Part shown: piece after piece, positions 45,397 through 56,003 of the stretch
Layout: every line of letters starts with the position of its first letter
Numbering within the stretch: the first letter of the stretch is position 1
DNA from: Rhizobium sp. 32-5/1
Lineage (GTDB): Bacteria; Pseudomonadota; Alphaproteobacteria; Rhizobiales; Rhizobiaceae
Direction of reading: 5' to 3'
Length of the DNA stretch: 64,000 bases
Assembly (NCBI RefSeq): GCF_029537235.1
Contig: NZ_CP120638.1
Coordinates: forward strand, 744,001 to 808,000
Program-made: the position numbers and the translations under genes
The notes under the pieces: generated by a model
What the model was told of the DNA's origin: nothing
The model's input: only the letters and a program-made list of their open reading frames with translations
The model's database searches: none

Positions 45397-47733
45397 TTAC
45401 TTGCGTTTCATCGCTTCAGCCAGCGCTGCGCCGAAAGCGCCCTGCGAAGGGGCTTCGGGCTTGGGTTGCGGTGCTCGCCCCTGCCCCGGACGCGGCTGGT
45501 TGCTTCCGCGGGGTTCGTTCCTTGACTCCCGGGAAGGCTGCTCACCGCCACCGTCCTTGCGCATGGTAAGCGCGATACGTTTTCGCGGCACGTCCACCTC
45601 GGTCACCCGGACCTTGACGACATCGCCGGCCTTGACTACCTCATGCGGGTCCTTGACGAAACGATCGGCCAGTTGCGAGACGTGGACGAGGCCATCCTGA
45701 TGCACGCCGATATCGACGAAGGCGCCGAAGGCCGCGACATTGGTGACCGTGCCTTCCAGCAGCATCCCGGGCTTCAGGTCCTTGATGTCGTCGACACCGT
45801 CGGCGAAGGTCGCTGTCTTGAAGCTCGGGCGCGGATCGCGGCCGGGCTTTTCGAGTTCGGCGAGGATGTCCTTGACGGTCGGCAGGCCGAAGCGCTCATC
45901 GACAAAGGAGCGCGGATCGAGCTGCTTCAAAGCCGCGCTGTCGCCCATGATAGCGCGCAGGTCGCGACCGCATGCAGCAACGATCTTCTTGGCAACACCG
46001 TAAGCTTCCGGATGCACGGAGGACGCATCGAGCGGCTCCTTGCCGCCGGTAATGCGGAGGAAGCCCGCGCATTGTTCGAAGGTCCGGGCGCCAAGCCGCG
46101 GCACCTTCATCAGGTCCTTGCGGCTCTCGAAACGGCCCGTCGCATCACGATGCGCGACGATCGCTTCCGCCGATGACTTACCAAGACCGGACACGCGGGC
46201 AAGCAGCGGCGCGGATGCCGTGTTGAGATCGACGCCGACGGCGTTCACCGCATCCTCGACGACGGCTTCAAGCGATCGGCCGAGCCGGGCCTGATCGACA
46301 TCGTGCTGGTACTGGCCGACGCCGATCGATTTCGGTTCGATCTTCACCAGTTCGGCCAGCGGATCCTGCAGGCGGCGGGCGATGGAGACGGCGCCGCGCA
46401 GCGAAACATCGAGACCGGGGAATTCGTCGGCCGCGGCCTGCGAAGCGGAATAGACCGAGGCGCCGGCTTCCGACACAATGACCTTGGTCGGCTTCGGGCC
46501 GGCCGGCAGTTGTGTGAGCATGTCGGCGACGAGGCGCTCGGTCTCGCGGCTGCCGGTGCCGTTACCGATCGCGATCAGCTCGATCTTGTGCTTGCGCACC
46601 AGGCTTGCAAGCTCGGCCTGCGTGCCGCGTATGTCGTTCTTCGGCGGGAAAGGATAGACCGTGGTGGTTTCGAGCAGCTTGCCGGTGCCGTCGACGATTG
46701 CGACCTTGACGCCCGTGCGGATGCCCGGATCGAGACCCATCGTCGCCCGCGAGCCGGCGGGGGCTGCAAGCAACAGGTCCTTGAGGTTGCGCGCGAAGAC
46801 GTGGATCGCTTCCTCCTCGGCCCGTTCGCGCAGTTCGCGCATCAGGTCGAGCGATAGTGAAAGCGAGAGCTTGACCCGCCATGTCCAGCCGATCATTTCC
46901 ATCAGCCACTTGTCGCCCTGCAGCGTCCCGCCGACCTGATAGGCGGCGGCGATGCTGCGCTCGACGGGCTTGATCGGCGAGGTATCGTCCAGGTCGACGG
47001 TGATATCGACGGACAGAAACTCTTCGTTCCAGCCGCGCAGCATGGCAAGCGCCCTGTGCCCCGGCACCGTCGACCAGCGTTCGGTATGATCGAAATAGTC
47101 GGAAAACTTGGCGCCGGCTTCCTGCTTGCCATCGACCACGCGCGAGCGCAGCATGGCGACGCTGCGCATGTGGCTGCGCAACCGGCCAAGCAGATCGGCA
47201 TTTTCCGTGATGCCTTCGGCGATGATGTCGCGGGCGCCTTCGAGCGCCATCTTCACGTCCGTGACCTCACCCACGACATAGACTGCGGCGCGGTCGGCGG
47301 GCGCGACCGAACGGTCGGCAAGAATGGCCTCGGCCAAGGGTCCGAGCCCGCGCTCGCGAGCTATTTCAGCCTTGGTGCGGCGCTTCGGCTTGTAGGGCAG
47401 ATAGATGTCCTCAAGCTCCGCCTTGGTGGTGACGGCGGCGATCTTGGTTTCGAGGTCTGCCGTCAGCTTGTCCTGGCTTCGGATCGAATCGAGGATCGCA
47501 AGACGCCGGGCTTCCAGTTCGCGCAGATATACGAGGCGCTCGGCCAGCGTGCGCAACTGCGTATCATCAAGCCCGCCGGTCACTTCCTTGCGGTAGCGCG
47601 CGATGAAGGGCACGGTCGCGCCCTCGTCCAGAAGCTCGATCGCCGACGTCGCCTGGGCCGGTGTGGCGTTGATTTCCCGCGCGATGAGAAGCGCGATGGA
47701 TTTCGACGGGAGGTGCTTGGACGGCTGGGACAT
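45397..47733 (-). CDS. tex: Tex family RNA-binding transcription accessory protein
   Basis: A 778-residue nucleic acid-binding protein. Domain order: N-terminal Tex helical domain (residues about 5-200), YqgF/RNase H-like domain with [21 protein letters not shown] (in part), helix-hairpin-helix motifs ([23 protein letters not shown] in part), and an S1 domain near residues 640-715 ([20 protein letters not shown]). The C-terminus is a Pro/Gln/Arg-rich tail. ATG 47733 gives the family start; an upstream in-frame ATG at 47796 is less likely. Tex affects transcription and stress tolerance; its exact role is not settled. Confidence 0.95.
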   Translation of the reverse strand: MSQPSKHLPSKSIALLIAREINATPAQATSAIELLDEGATVPFIARYRKEVTGGLDDTQLRTLAERLVYLRELEARRLAILDSIRSQDKLTADLETKIAAVTTKAELEDIYLPYKPKRRTKAEIARERGLGPLAEAILADRSVAPADRAAVYVVGEVTDVKMALEGARDIIAEGITENADLLGRLRSHMRSVAMLRSRVVDGKQEAGAKFSDYFDHTERWSTVPGHRALAMLRGWNEEFLSVDITVDLDDTSPIKPVERSIAAAYQVGGTLQGDKWLMEMIGWTWRVKLSLSLSLDLMRELRERAEEEAIHVFARNLKDLLLAAPAGSRATMGLDPGIRTGVKVAIVDGTGKLLETTTVYPFPPKNDIRGTQAELASLVRKHKIELIAIGNGTGSRETERLVADMLTQLPAGPKPTKVIVSEAGASVYSASQAAADEFPGLDVSLRGAVSIARRLQDPLAELVKIEPKSIGVGQYQHDVDQARLGRSLEAVVEDAVNAVGVDLNTASAPLLARVSGLGKSSAEAIVAHRDATGRFESRKDLMKVPRLGARTFEQCAGFLRITGGKEPLDASSVHPEAYGVAKKIVAACGRDLRAIMGDSAALKQLDPRSFVDERFGLPTVKDILAELEKPGRDPRPSFKTATFADGVDDIKDLKPGMLLEGTVTNVAAFGAFVDIGVHQDGLVHVSQLADRFVKDPHEVVKAGDVVKVRVTEVDVPRKRIALTMRKDGGGEQPSRESRNEPRGSNQPRPGQGRAPQPKPEAPSQGAFGAALAEAMKRK

Positions 47734-47818
47734 TGTATTTCCGTATGCTGATTCTGGTCTGGCGCAGACCATAGGTGCACACGGCATGAAGGCCAAGTAA
47801 AGGCGCGATCAGACCGGC

Positions 47819-47841
47819 GCGGCATCCACAGGAGATGCCGC
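47819..47841 (-). terminator. Hairpin after the glutathionyl-hydroquinone reductase gene
   Basis: A perfect 8-bp stem GCGGCATC/GATGCCGC with a 7-base loop, 9 bases past the stop. It lacks a T run, so its role as a terminator is unsure. Confidence 0.5.
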
Positions 47842-47850
47842 CATGCGGCC

Positions 47851-48849
47851 TTACGCGATCATGACGCCTTTGCCGGGAAGGCGTGCGCGGCCATGCGGCT
47901 GGTCGAAATCCAGCAATGGACCTGATGGCACGATGCCGGTCGGGTTGATATGGGCGATCGAGTAGTAGCCGCGCTTGATATGGTCGATCCGCACCGTGTC
48001 GCGAATGCCGGGCCACTGGTAGATCTCGCGCATATAGCTTGAAAGCGCCGGATAATCCTCGATCCGGCGAAGATTGCACTTGAAGGCCCCGTGATAGGCG
48101 GCATCGAAGCGGATCAGCGTCACGAACAGGCGAACATCGGCCTCGGTGAAATGGCTCCCGGCAATATAACGAATGTCCTGAAGATGGGCTTCCAGCGTAT
48201 CGAGTGTCGAAAACAGGTCCGCGACAGCTTCATCATAGGCGCCCTGCGTTTTGGCAAAACCGGCCCGGTAGACACCGTTGTTGACCTTGTCGTAGATCGG
48301 CGCGTTCCAGCGGTCGATTTCGGCGCGAAGGCTTTCCGGGTAGAAATCCAGACGGTTGCCAGTCAGGTGGTTGAAGGCGGTGTTGAAGATGCGGATGATG
48401 TCCGAGGACTCGTTGTTGACGATCCTGCCCTCTTTCCGGTCCCAGAGCACCGGCACGGAAACCTTGCCGGTATAGTGTGGGTCGGACGCTGTATAGAGCT
48501 GGTGCTGATATTTTATCGGGGAAACCTTCGAACCGGCATCCTGCGCCTCGGCATAGATCCAGCCATCCTCGCCCAGTTCCGGCGTGGACACGGAAAGCGG
48601 GATCATGTTGTGCAGGCCCTTGAGGCTGCGCATCATCAGCGTGCGCGAAGCCCAGGGACAGATATAGGCGACGAAAAGCTGATAGCGGCCGGCCTCTGCG
48701 GGAAAAGCCGCCTGCCCTTCCGGCCCCGGTCGGCCATCGACGGTGACCCAGTTGCGGAAACTCGTCGGCTCGCGATGAAAGGCGCCCTGCTTCATCTCGC
48801 TGGCGGCAACATCGCCTTTTTCCCATTTCCCATCGACCAGCTGCGGCAT
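47851..48849 (-). CDS. Glutathionyl-hydroquinone reductase (Xi-class glutathione S-transferase)
   Basis: Reduces glutathionyl-hydroquinones, using a catalytic Cys to attack the mixed adduct. The 332-residue length and the active site YICPWASRTL (Cys about residue 62) mark the GS-HQR/Xi-class; the second half has RYIAGSHFTEADVRLFVTLI and ends in a family-specific tail (SIAHINPTGIVPSGP). ATG 48849 has AAGGGG 7 bases upstream; ATG 48855 is two codons before it. Neighbours era and tex suggest no shared pathway. Sequence is intact. Confidence 0.92.
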   Translation of the reverse strand: MPQLVDGKWEKGDVAASEMKQGAFHREPTSFRNWVTVDGRPGPEGQAAFPAEAGRYQLFVAYICPWASRTLMMRSLKGLHNMIPLSVSTPELGEDGWIYAEAQDAGSKVSPIKYQHQLYTASDPHYTGKVSVPVLWDRKEGRIVNNESSDIIRIFNTAFNHLTGNRLDFYPESLRAEIDRWNAPIYDKVNNGVYRAGFAKTQGAYDEAVADLFSTLDTLEAHLQDIRYIAGSHFTEADVRLFVTLIRFDAAYHGAFKCNLRRIEDYPALSSYMREIYQWPGIRDTVRIDHIKRGYYSIAHINPTGIVPSGPLLDFDQPHGRARLPGKGVMIA

Positions 48850-48924
48850 GACCATTCCCCTTGCGCGTCTTAACATAACGAGCAGAGACGTCTCATGATG
48901 CGCAGGCGAGGACAAGGCGAAGCC

Positions 48925-48965
48925 TTGCCGACAGACTGTTCGATGAATGAACACGCTGTCGGCAA
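48925..48965 (-). terminator. Stem-loop between era and the reductase gene
   Basis: A perfect 10-bp stem (48925-48934 with 48956-48965), with a smaller inner stem TGTTC/GAACA in the loop. A second hairpin CAAGGC-GAA-GCCTTG (48913-48927) overlaps it. Being just past the era stop, it probably ends the era transcript. Confidence 0.65.
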
Positions 48966-48975
48966 AGACGCGCGC

Positions 48976-49906
48976 TTATTTCGGGTATTCAAGCCCCATT
49001 TCGCGGAAACGCTCGGGGTCATCGCCCCAGTTCTCGCGCACCTTGATGAACAGGAAGAGGTGCACCGGCTGTTCAAGGATTTCGGACAGTTCCTTGCGCG
49101 AGGCCATGGAAATCGCCTTGATGGCGTCGCCATTCTTGCCGAGTGCGATCTTCTTCTGGCTGTCGCGTTCGACATAGATGACCTGCTCGATGCGCACCGA
49201 GCCGTCCTTGCGCTCTTCCCATTTTTCCGTTTCGACATGCGACGAATAGGGAAGCTCCTGATGCAGGCGCAGGAAGAGCTTTTCGCGGGTAATTTCGGCT
49301 GCAAGCTGGCGCATCGGCAGATCGGAAATCTGGTCGGCCGGATAGAACCACGGCCCCTCGGGAAGCTCGGTCGAGAGATAGTCGAGCACGTCGTCGCAAC
49401 CGGAGCCGTTCAAAGCCGAGATCATGAAGGTGCGTTCGAAATCTACATATTCATTGGCGGCGGCGGCGAGCTTCAAAGGTCTTCGCGCGAGACCTGGTCG
49501 ATCTTGTTGAGCACCAGGATCTTCGGCTGATGCACTTCCTTGAGGCCCTGGAGGATGGTTTCGGCATCCCCTTCAGGCCGCGCTCGCTGTCGATCAGGAG
49601 CATGATGATATCGGCATCCTTGGCACCGCCCCAGGCGGTCGTCACCATGGCGCGGTCGAGCCTGCGGCGCGGCTTGAAGATGCCGGGCGTATCCATGAAG
49701 ACGATCTGGGCATTGCCGTGGATCGCGATGCCGCGCACGATGGCGCGGGTCGTCTGCACCTTGTGGCTGACGATCGATACCTTGGCACCGACCAGCTTGT
49801 TCACCAGCGTCGATTTGCCGGCATTGGTCGCACCGATCATCGCCACGAAGCCGGAGTGGGTCGCAGCACCTTCTGGTGCTGCCGCATCTATTTCGTTTTC
49901 GGTCAT
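48976..49906 (-). CDS. era: GTPase Era, two frameshifts
   Basis: Essential GTPase for 16S rRNA maturation and 30S assembly. Walker A is GATNAGKST (Lys31), with switch II in FMDTPGIF and the KH RNA-binding domain at the C-terminus (ISDLPMRQLAAEITREKLF in part, then KKIALGKNGDAIKAISMASR in part). The frame breaks at about 49568-49571 (one G short; repair gives RGLKGDAETILQGLKEV) and 49476-49478 (one T short; repair gives SREDLLKLAAAANEY). Repaired length is about 310 residues, as usual. Both breaks sit in short homopolymers in an essential gene, so they are very probably errors. It follows rnc by 8 bases. Confidence 0.95.
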
Positions 49907-49914
49907 ATGTTCCG

Positions 49915-50634
49915 TCAATTTCCGGCAGAGACTTTCTGCCACACACCTTCGCGCTCCAGTATCTTGGTCGCGGCCACCTGCTCGGCGGCGCGCTTGGAGC
50001 GGTCTATTCCAGTTTCGGGCGCAACGCCCTTGATTTCGACCGTCACAGTGAAGCGCGGATCGTGATCCGGCCCCGAACGATCGTCGATACGATAGTTCGG
50101 CGTGACGCCGTATTTCGAATGCGCCCATTCCTGCAGTTCGGTCTTGGCGTCGCGTCTTGCGCCATCAATCCGCGTCGCACGCGCCGACCAGTGGCGCAGA
50201 ATGAAGCCCCGCGCTGCCTCAAGACCACCATCAAGATAGACGGCAGCGATAAGCGACTCTACCACATCGGCCCGCACATTCATCATGTGTTTTCCGGTGA
50301 GTTTCTTCACGTCGGCGCCGGTGCGGATGAACAGGTGCAACGCCATGTCGTCAGCGACCAAGGCGCAGCTTTCCGCACTGACCAGCTGGTTCAGCCGTAC
50401 CGAGAGTTCCCCTTCGTCGGCATCCTTGAAGGTCCGGAACAAAAGTTCGGCAATGCAGAGCCCCAGAACCCGATCGCCCAGGAATTCCAGCCGCTCATAA
50501 TTCGAGCCCTTGGCATTGCGGGCGCTGGAATGGGTCAGCGCCCGGTCGAGCCGGTCCTTCTGGACAAAGGTATAGCCGATCGAAGCTTCGAGCCGCGCGC
50601 GGTCCTCGTCACTCAGCGACCGTCCCTTGCTCAT
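49915..50634 (-). CDS. rnc: Ribonuclease III
   Basis: Double-strand RNA endonuclease processing rRNA and mRNA. From ATG 50634 it has 239 residues: a nuclease domain with the signature ERLEFLGDRVL (Glu50, Asp54) and the second acidic site in VVESLIAAVYLDGG, then a dsRNA-binding domain (about 155-230) with FTVTVEIKGV and AAEQVAATKIL. Its start overlaps the lepB stop by 4 bases (ATGA), and era follows after 8 bases, giving the standard lepB-rnc-era operon. An in-frame ATG at 50679 lies inside lepB and is unlikely. Confidence 0.97.
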   Translation of the reverse strand: MSKGRSLSDEDRARLEASIGYTFVQKDRLDRALTHSSARNAKGSNYERLEFLGDRVLGLCIAELLFRTFKDADEGELSVRLNQLVSAESCALVADDMALHLFIRTGADVKKLTGKHMMNVRADVVESLIAAVYLDGGLEAARGFILRHWSARATRIDGARRDAKTELQEWAHSKYGVTPNYRIDDRSGPDHDPRFTVTVEIKGVAPETGIDRSKRAAEQVAATKILEREGVWQKVSAGN

Positions 50635-51374
50635 TCGACGACCTTGAACAGGCGGTCGTAGCGCAGGTTTGCCGGCCACTTCCAGATTTCACGGAAGGAG
50701 GTGTCGTTACCGAGCGAGAAGAAGATCATCGAGGCGCGACCGACCAGATTTTCCGCCGGCACGAAACCGACGTCGAAACGGCTGTCGGCCGAGTTGTCGC
50801 GGTTGTCGCCCATCATGAAATAATGGCCGGCCGGAACGATGAATTCGCGGGTGTTGTCGCCGCGTGAATCCGGGAACTGATCCAGTGTGTCGAAAGCGAC
50901 GCCGTTGTCCAGCGTCTCGCGATAGACCGGAACGTCGGCGCCCGTGTCATACTGGTCGTCGGCGCGGAAAACACCATCGGCCACGCGCTGAACTTCCTTG
51001 TCGTTGACGTAAAGAATGCTGTTGCGCACCTGGATCTTATCTCCCGGCAGACCGACGAGACGCTTGATGTAATCGATGTCCGGGTTCGGCGGGAAACGGA
51101 ACACAACGATATCGCCGCGCGTCGGCTCGCTGGCAAAGATACGGCCGTCGAATATGTCAGGCGAGAATGGCAGCGAATACTTCGAATAGCCGTAGGAAAA
51201 CTTGTTGACGAAGATGTAATCGCCGACGAGCAGCGTCGGCATCATAGAACCGGAAGGGATGGTGAAAGGCTGGAAAAAGACGGTGCGGATGACGACCGCA
51301 AGCAAAAGCGCCTGAATGATGACTTTTACATTTTCCCAAAGGCCGCTCTGGGTCGTTTCGCTCTTTTCAGCCAC
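50631..51374 (-). CDS. lepB: Signal peptidase I
   Basis: Membrane protease that removes signal peptides. The 247-residue product has one N-terminal membrane helix (VKVIIQALLLAVVIRTVFF), catalytic Ser43 in PSGSMMPTL and the general-base Lys near residue 105 (DYIKRLVGLPGDKI); the conserved GDNRDNSADSR follows. It starts with GTG 51374. The gene overlaps rnc by 4 bases. Upstream, a 174-base gap with a hairpin separates it from acpS. Confidence 0.97.
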   Translation of the reverse strand: MAEKSETTQSGLWENVKVIIQALLLAVVIRTVFFQPFTIPSGSMMPTLLVGDYIFVNKFSYGYSKYSLPFSPDIFDGRIFASEPTRGDIVVFRFPPNPDIDYIKRLVGLPGDKIQVRNSILYVNDKEVQRVADGVFRADDQYDTGADVPVYRETLDNGVAFDTLDQFPDSRGDNTREFIVPAGHYFMMGDNRDNSADSRFDVGFVPAENLVGRASMIFFSLGNDTSFREIWKWPANLRYDRLFKVVE

Positions 51375-51504
51375 GCTGCATACTTCCTTTTGTCGACACC
51401 GTCGGCGCCATCAAAGGCGCATACCGGAACTTTTTCATTCGTTTCTGTTCCGGCCGGCAATGTTTCCTGCAATAGAGCCGGAAACGGCAAAGAACAACTC
51501 GTTA

Positions 51505-51531
51505 GGCCCTGCATTCAAAAGAAACAGGGCC
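51505..51531 (-). terminator. Hairpin between acpS and lepB
   Basis: A 7-bp GC-rich stem GGCCCTG/CAGGGCC with a 13-base loop, 19 bases past the acpS stop. No clear T run follows, so it may be an attenuator or processing site instead. Confidence 0.45.
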
Positions 51532-51549
51532 GTTTCATGGAAACATGCT

Positions 51550-51969
51550 CTAAACGCTTCCACCATCCGGGGCAACGGGCAGAGCTTCGATAATGACGAA
51601 GGCCTGGGCCAGCGGAAAATCATCTGTTATCGTCAGGTGAATGACGGCGCGATGACCGGCCGGCGTTATGGCTTCGAGGCGATCGAGGGCGCCGCCGGTC
51701 AGCTGCATGGTCGGCTTGCCACCGGGCAGATTGACGACGCCCATGTCCTTCCAGAAGACGCCCTGCGCAAGGCCGGTGCCGAGCGCCTTGGAGCAGGCTT
51801 CCTTGGCGGCGAAGCGCTTCGCGTAGGATTCCGCGCGATTCTTCCGGCCTTCGGACTTGCGGATCTCGATCTCGGTAAAGCAGCGATGGGTGAAGCGTTC
51901 GCCAAAACGCTCTAGCGAACTGCCAATCCGCCTAATGTCGATAAGATCGCTACCAATGCCGATTATCAT
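51550..51969 (-). CDS. acpS: Holo-[acyl-carrier-protein] synthase
   Basis: Transfers 4'-phosphopantetheine from CoA to the acyl carrier protein. The 139-residue protein starts at ATG 51969 with [15 protein letters not shown] (Asp8, metal ligand) and has the second ligand site [14 protein letters not shown] (Glu and the CoA-binding region). The remaining part [20 protein letters not shown] is the family end. It lies in the usual rhizobial neighbourhood rel-acpS-lepB-rnc-era, although pyrE, often between rel and acpS, is absent here. An in-frame ATG at 52026 is a less likely start. Confidence 0.95.
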   Translation of the reverse strand: MIIGIGSDLIDIRRIGSSLERFGERFTHRCFTEIEIRKSEGRKNRAESYAKRFAAKEACSKALGTGLAQGVFWKDMGVVNLPGGKPTMQLTGGALDRLEAITPAGHRAVIHLTITDDFPLAQAFVIIEALPVAPDGGSV

Positions 51970-52084
51970 GGGGCCTCGCGTCTCACATCGTTCGTCGAAC
52001 CGTTTGCATCCCACTCGATGCGGCAAAAAACAAGAGCAGAGGGCGGTCGCCTTGCCAAGTTACAAATCCGTCAGGAAGTCATAA

Positions 52085-52662
52085 TCAGGAAGGCTTGCCG
52101 TCCGCCGCGACCGGCGAAGGCACCGTTCTGGCGCTCAGTCTGGTCTTGCGCCGGCTCTGGAAAAGCCGCGCGGCATAGAATGACGCGATATAAAACACCA
52201 ATGCCGCGATAGCGGCTGCCGGCACGGATCCGATCAGCACCGGCTTGAGCACAGGCCCCCAGAGATGCGAAAATTCCAGATTTTTCAGCATGTGGAGGAT
52301 ATCGTGGCCGCCCATGCCGCCCGTCGGCTGTCCGGTGATCGCGATGCCGATCTCGTATGTCATGGCAAGAATGAAGGGAATGGTCAGCGGATTGGCGAGT
52401 GCCGTCGCAATACCGGCCGCGATCAGATTCCTGACAGCAGATAGGCCACGGCCAGCGCGAGGAGAATGTGGAAGCCGATGAACGGGGTCGCTGAGGAAGC
52501 CGCACCCGCTGCAACGCCGATCGCGATCGAATGCGGCGAGGACGACAGGCGCAGCACGCGCATCGTCAGATACCGCAGTCCGCGGGAAAATCCTTTCCGC
52601 GGCCACAGGAATTCGCGGGCCCTTTGTGCAAGCGTCGCTGGTTTTTGGCGTCGGAACAACAT
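52085..52662 (-). CDS. DUF2062 membrane protein, frameshifted near 52430
   Basis: A protein of about 192 residues with DUF2062 features: a basic N-terminus (MLFRRQKPATLAQRARE), then PHSIAIGVAAGAASSATPFI, the family loop region, then two long hydrophobic helices ending in a basic tail (RLFQSRRKTRLSA). The frame breaks at 52430-52431: adding one G gives AYLLSGNLIAAGIATALANP. ATG 52662 is supported by the fit with homologous starts. Function unknown; the family occurs next to glycosyltransferase or housekeeping genes in different bacteria. Confidence 0.82.
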
Positions 52663-52861
52663 GGTGTCCTGATAGACGATCCAAGCGGGGCCATTCAATG
52701 GCAAAACTGCACAAAATCCGGCTTTTCAGCCTCAACGCAGACGCTGCGCACTGCAGACCGAAGCCGATGACCCGCACATCATGTGCAGGCGCGACATCAT
52801 ATATATTTTCTGCATAGGTCCCGGCTGCCTGCTTCAACAGGCGGCCGGACGGATTTTCGAC

Positions 52862-53014
52862 TTAGAAACCCTTGCGGAACAGGCCGCGATCAACCTGGCG
52901 CTGACGGTATTCGAGATCGATGCGATCCGACGAACCATTCAGATAGCTCATTTCGCGCTCTTCAACCGAAGGAATGCGGAGAGCACGGGTGATTTTCTTC
53001 AACTGCGTAAACAT
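52862..53014 (-). CDS. DUF3563 family small protein (50 aa)
   Basis: Found by reading the gap between the DUF2062 gene and rel. ATG 53014 follows AGAGG 7 bases upstream and reads MFTQLKKITRALRIPSVEER, then EMSYLNGSSDRIDLEYRQRQ and a basic end VDRGLFRKGF. This matches the pattern of DUF3563, short proteins common in alpha- and betaproteobacteria. No membrane segment; probably a small regulatory or RNA-binding-type protein, but that is a guess. A stem-loop (GCCTG/CAGGC, 52829-52845) lies downstream on the minus strand. The other parts of the gap (52663-52861, 53015-53249) show no further gene. Confidence 0.82.
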   Translation of the reverse strand: MFTQLKKITRALRIPSVEEREMSYLNGSSDRIDLEYRQRQVDRGLFRKGF

Positions 53015-53249
53015 GGTAAACCTCTTTCGTTTACCTCCCGAGACAGAAGATAGTTTAGAGGCGGCTGTTTCACCAGAGCTACAAAGGGCGAGCAGCCATG
53101 CACAGACTGCATGGCCTGCACATTTCCGCCATCATGGCTGCCCGTTTTCGATGCAGATGCCGTGGCGACACGCAATGACCGGTCCCATTGTGGCCGAAAC
53201 CGGCCGGCGCCGTTTTGGCGCCGCAGAGGTAAACACCGGATAGGCCTCG

Positions 53250-55474
53250 TCACGCGTAGACGCGCTTGACCGTGGAAACGCTCGGCAATTCGCGGATCTG
53301 CGTGATCAGGTGGTTGAGCTGGCGCAGGTCCCACACTTCGAGATCCAGCTGGAACTCGCTGAAATCGGCGGCGACCAGCCCCATGGTCAGCGACCGGATA
53401 TTGATATCGCTGGTGGCGATCGCCTGGGCGATTTCAGCCAGCGTTCCGGGCTCGTTCAGGGCGTTGATCAGCACGCGGGCCATGAACCGCGTGTTGTTGG
53501 CCTCGTCCAGATCCCAGCGGATATCGATCCAGCGTTCCGGCTCATCGTCAAACTTCTGCAAGGTCGGCGATTGTATCGGATAGATGGTGATGCCCTTGTC
53601 TTTTTCCATGATGCCGACGATGCGATCGCCGGGCACGGCGCCCGACGGGCTGAAATGGACCTCTGCATTGCCGGACAGACCACGGATCGGAAGCGCTTCC
53701 GGCCCCTCGCCTTCCAGGAGGTCCTTGATGGGACCGGGCTTGCCGGGCAGCTTGAAGACTACGCCGGCAGCGCTCGTCATGTTGAACCAGCCCTCGTCAT
53801 AGCTTGGCTTGACCGTGACGCGCTCGTCCTGATGATCGGGATAGACGGCGCGCAACACGTCCAGCGACGACAATTCGCCACGCCCTACGGCGGCGATCGC
53901 GTCCTCGATATCCTTCTGCCCCAGCCGATGCAGGACCGGCTTCATCGCATCACGCGAAAACTGCTTGCCGGCGCGCTCGAAGGTGCGCTCGAGAATACGG
54001 TAGCCGAGCCCGGAATACTGTTTGCGGATCGCCGCCCGCGTGGCGCGACGGATGGCAGAGCGGGCCTTTCCGGTAACGACGATTTCTTCCCAGGCCGGCG
54101 GCGGCACCTGAATGCCGGAACGGACGATCTCGACCTCGTCGCCATTGTTGAGGCGGGTGACGAGCGGCATGATACGACCGTTGATCTTGGCGCCGACGCA
54201 GGTATCGCCGATATTGGTGTGGACCGCATAGGCGAAATCGATCGGCGTCGCGCCGCGTGGCAGGGCAATAAGCTGCCCCTTGGGCGTAAAGCAGAAAACC
54301 TGGTCCTGGAAAAGCTCAAGCTTCGTATGCTCGAGGAATTCCTCCGGATTGTCACCTTCGGCAAGCGATTCGATCGTGCGACGCAACCAGGAATAGGCGT
54401 TCGACTTCGGCGACAGCTTGACCTCGCCCGAAACCTCTTCGCCGTCCTTGTAGAGCGTGTGGGCCGCAATGCCGTATTCGGCGATGTCGTGCATCCGGCG
54501 CGTGCGGATCTGCAGTTCGATGCGTTGACGAGAAGGGCCGACGATCGTCGTATGGATCGACTGGTAATCGTTCTGTTTCGGTGTCGAGATATAGTCCTTG
54601 AAGCGGCCGGGAACCACCCGCCAGCGTGTATGGACGATGCCGAGCGCCCTGTAGCAGGACGGAATATCATCGACGAGGATGCGGAATCCCCAGACATCCG
54701 ACAATTGCTCGAAGGACAGCGACTTGGACTGCATCTTCTTGAAGACGGAATAGGGTTTCTTCTGCCGCCCCTTGACCACCGGATCGGCGAGACCGTTGGC
54801 CTTCAGCAGTTCGACCAGTTCGTCCTCGATCTTCTTGATCAGGCCTTCGTTACGGGTCGAAAGCTCGTCAAGGCGACGCGTAACCGTCTCGAATGCTTCC
54901 GGATTCGTGTGGCGGAAGGAGAGGTTTTCCAGTTCCTCACGCATGTCCTGCATGCCCATGCGTCCGGCGAGCGGCGCATAGATATCCATGGTCTCTTCGG
55001 AAATGCGGGCGCGCTTTTCCGCGGACATGTGATCCAGCGTGCGCATGTTGTGCAGGCGGTCGGCAAGCTTCACCAGAAGCACCCGCACATCGTCGGAAAT
55101 CGCCAGGAGAAGCTTGCGCAGGTTCTCAGCCTGCTTGGCCTTCTTGGAAACAAGATCGAGCTTCTTGATCTTGGTCAGCCCTTCGACCAGCGCGCCAATA
55201 TCCTCGCCGAACAGATCGTCGATCTCGGCGCGCGTCGCCGTCGTGTCTTCGATCGTGTCGTGCAGCAGCGCGACGGCAATCGTGGATTCGTCGAGATGCA
55301 TTTCGGTAAGAATCGCAGCCACCTCGAGGGGTGGGATATGTAGGGATCGCCGCTTGCCCGCTTCTGCTGGCCATGTTTCTGCATGGCGTAAACATAGGCC
55401 TTGTTCAGGAGGGCCTCGTTCACATCGGGTTTGTATTTTTGAACCCGCTCAACGAGTTCGTATTGGCGCATCAT
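53250..55474 (-). CDS. rel: Bifunctional (p)ppGpp synthetase/hydrolase Rel, frameshifted near 55330
   Basis: Makes and degrades (p)ppGpp in the stringent response. Domains: HD hydrolase (HDTIEDT near residue 75, about residues 20-180), synthetase domain (about 230-370; KDYISTPKQNDYQSIHTTI in part), TGS (LPRGATPIDFAYAVHTNIGD), and C-terminal ACT (about 660-735). The frame fails near 55328-55331: one more C restores GDPYISHPLEVAAILTEMH, joining the N-terminal 55 residues to the rest. Repaired length is about 741 residues, normal for rhizobial Rel. ATG 55474 (AGGAG 10 bases upstream) is chosen; ATG 55471 is next. rpoZ lies just upstream. Confidence 0.95.
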
Positions 55475-55510
55475 CCGTGAGCGGCTCCTGGGCAGATCAT
55501 CCGGGGAAAT

Positions 55511-55544
55511 GAAAAGGTGCGCCAATCATAGGAGTGGCGCACCT
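55511..55544 (-). terminator. Rho-independent terminator after rpoZ
   Basis: A perfect 10-bp stem AGGTGCGCCA/TGGCGCACCT with a 10-base loop, followed on the minus strand by TTTTC. It lies between the rpoZ stop and the rel start, so rel has its own start or relies on readthrough. Confidence 0.88.
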
Positions 55545-55592
55545 CATTGCAAACATTATCGGATACTGACCGGGCCGGATAGGCAGACAGGC

Positions 55593-56003
55593 TTAATAAT
55601 CGTCGCTTTTTTCCGGCGGAACCAGGCCTTCGATACCGGCCAGCAGTTCTTCTTCCGACATGCGGTCGAAGGTGACGGGTTCCGGCTGATCGTCATCGTC
55701 ATTGCCGGTATCGGCAAATACCGAAGCGGTGCCGCCGGCGGCCAGCGATGCCGGATCATGTTCGGGCTCGTCGACTTCGACATGCTTCTGCAGCGAATGA
55801 ATGAGGTCTTCCTTGAGATCGCCCGGCGACAGAGTTTCGTCGGCAATCTCGCGGAGGGCGACGACAGGGTTCTTGTCGTTATCGCGGTCGATGGTGATCG
55901 CGGCACCCTGGGAAATCAGGCGAGCGCGGTGGCTCGCAAGCAGTACGAGCTCGAAACGGTTATCGACCTTGTCGATGCAATCTTCAACGGTGACGCGGGC
56001 CAT
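55593..56003 (-). CDS. rpoZ: RNA polymerase omega subunit
   Basis: Binds the beta-prime subunit and helps RNA polymerase assembly; also part of a ppGpp site in many bacteria. ATG 56003 gives [20 protein letters not shown], the classical start, and then the helix [13 protein letters not shown] and [17 protein letters not shown]. The C-terminal tail is long and acidic ([15 protein letters not shown]) as in rhizobia, total 136 residues. The gene pairs with rel, as in E. coli rpoZ-spoT. The 548-base gap upstream holds its promoter. Confidence 0.97.
   Translation of the reverse strand: MARVTVEDCIDKVDNRFELVLLASHRARLISQGAAITIDRDNDKNPVVALREIADETLSPGDLKEDLIHSLQKHVEVDEPEHDPASLAAGGTASVFADTGNDDDDQPEPVTFDRMSEEELLAGIEGLVPPEKSDDY

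Noticed and set aside
53200-53249. Terminator of rel from GGCGCC repeats (GGCGCCGTTTTGGCGCC)
   Set aside because: The arms are self-complementary GGCGCC sites with no T run in the right place; too weak to call.
53310-55343. 677-codon frame opposite rel
   Set aside because: Shadow of rel; the sense-strand protein has all Rel domains.
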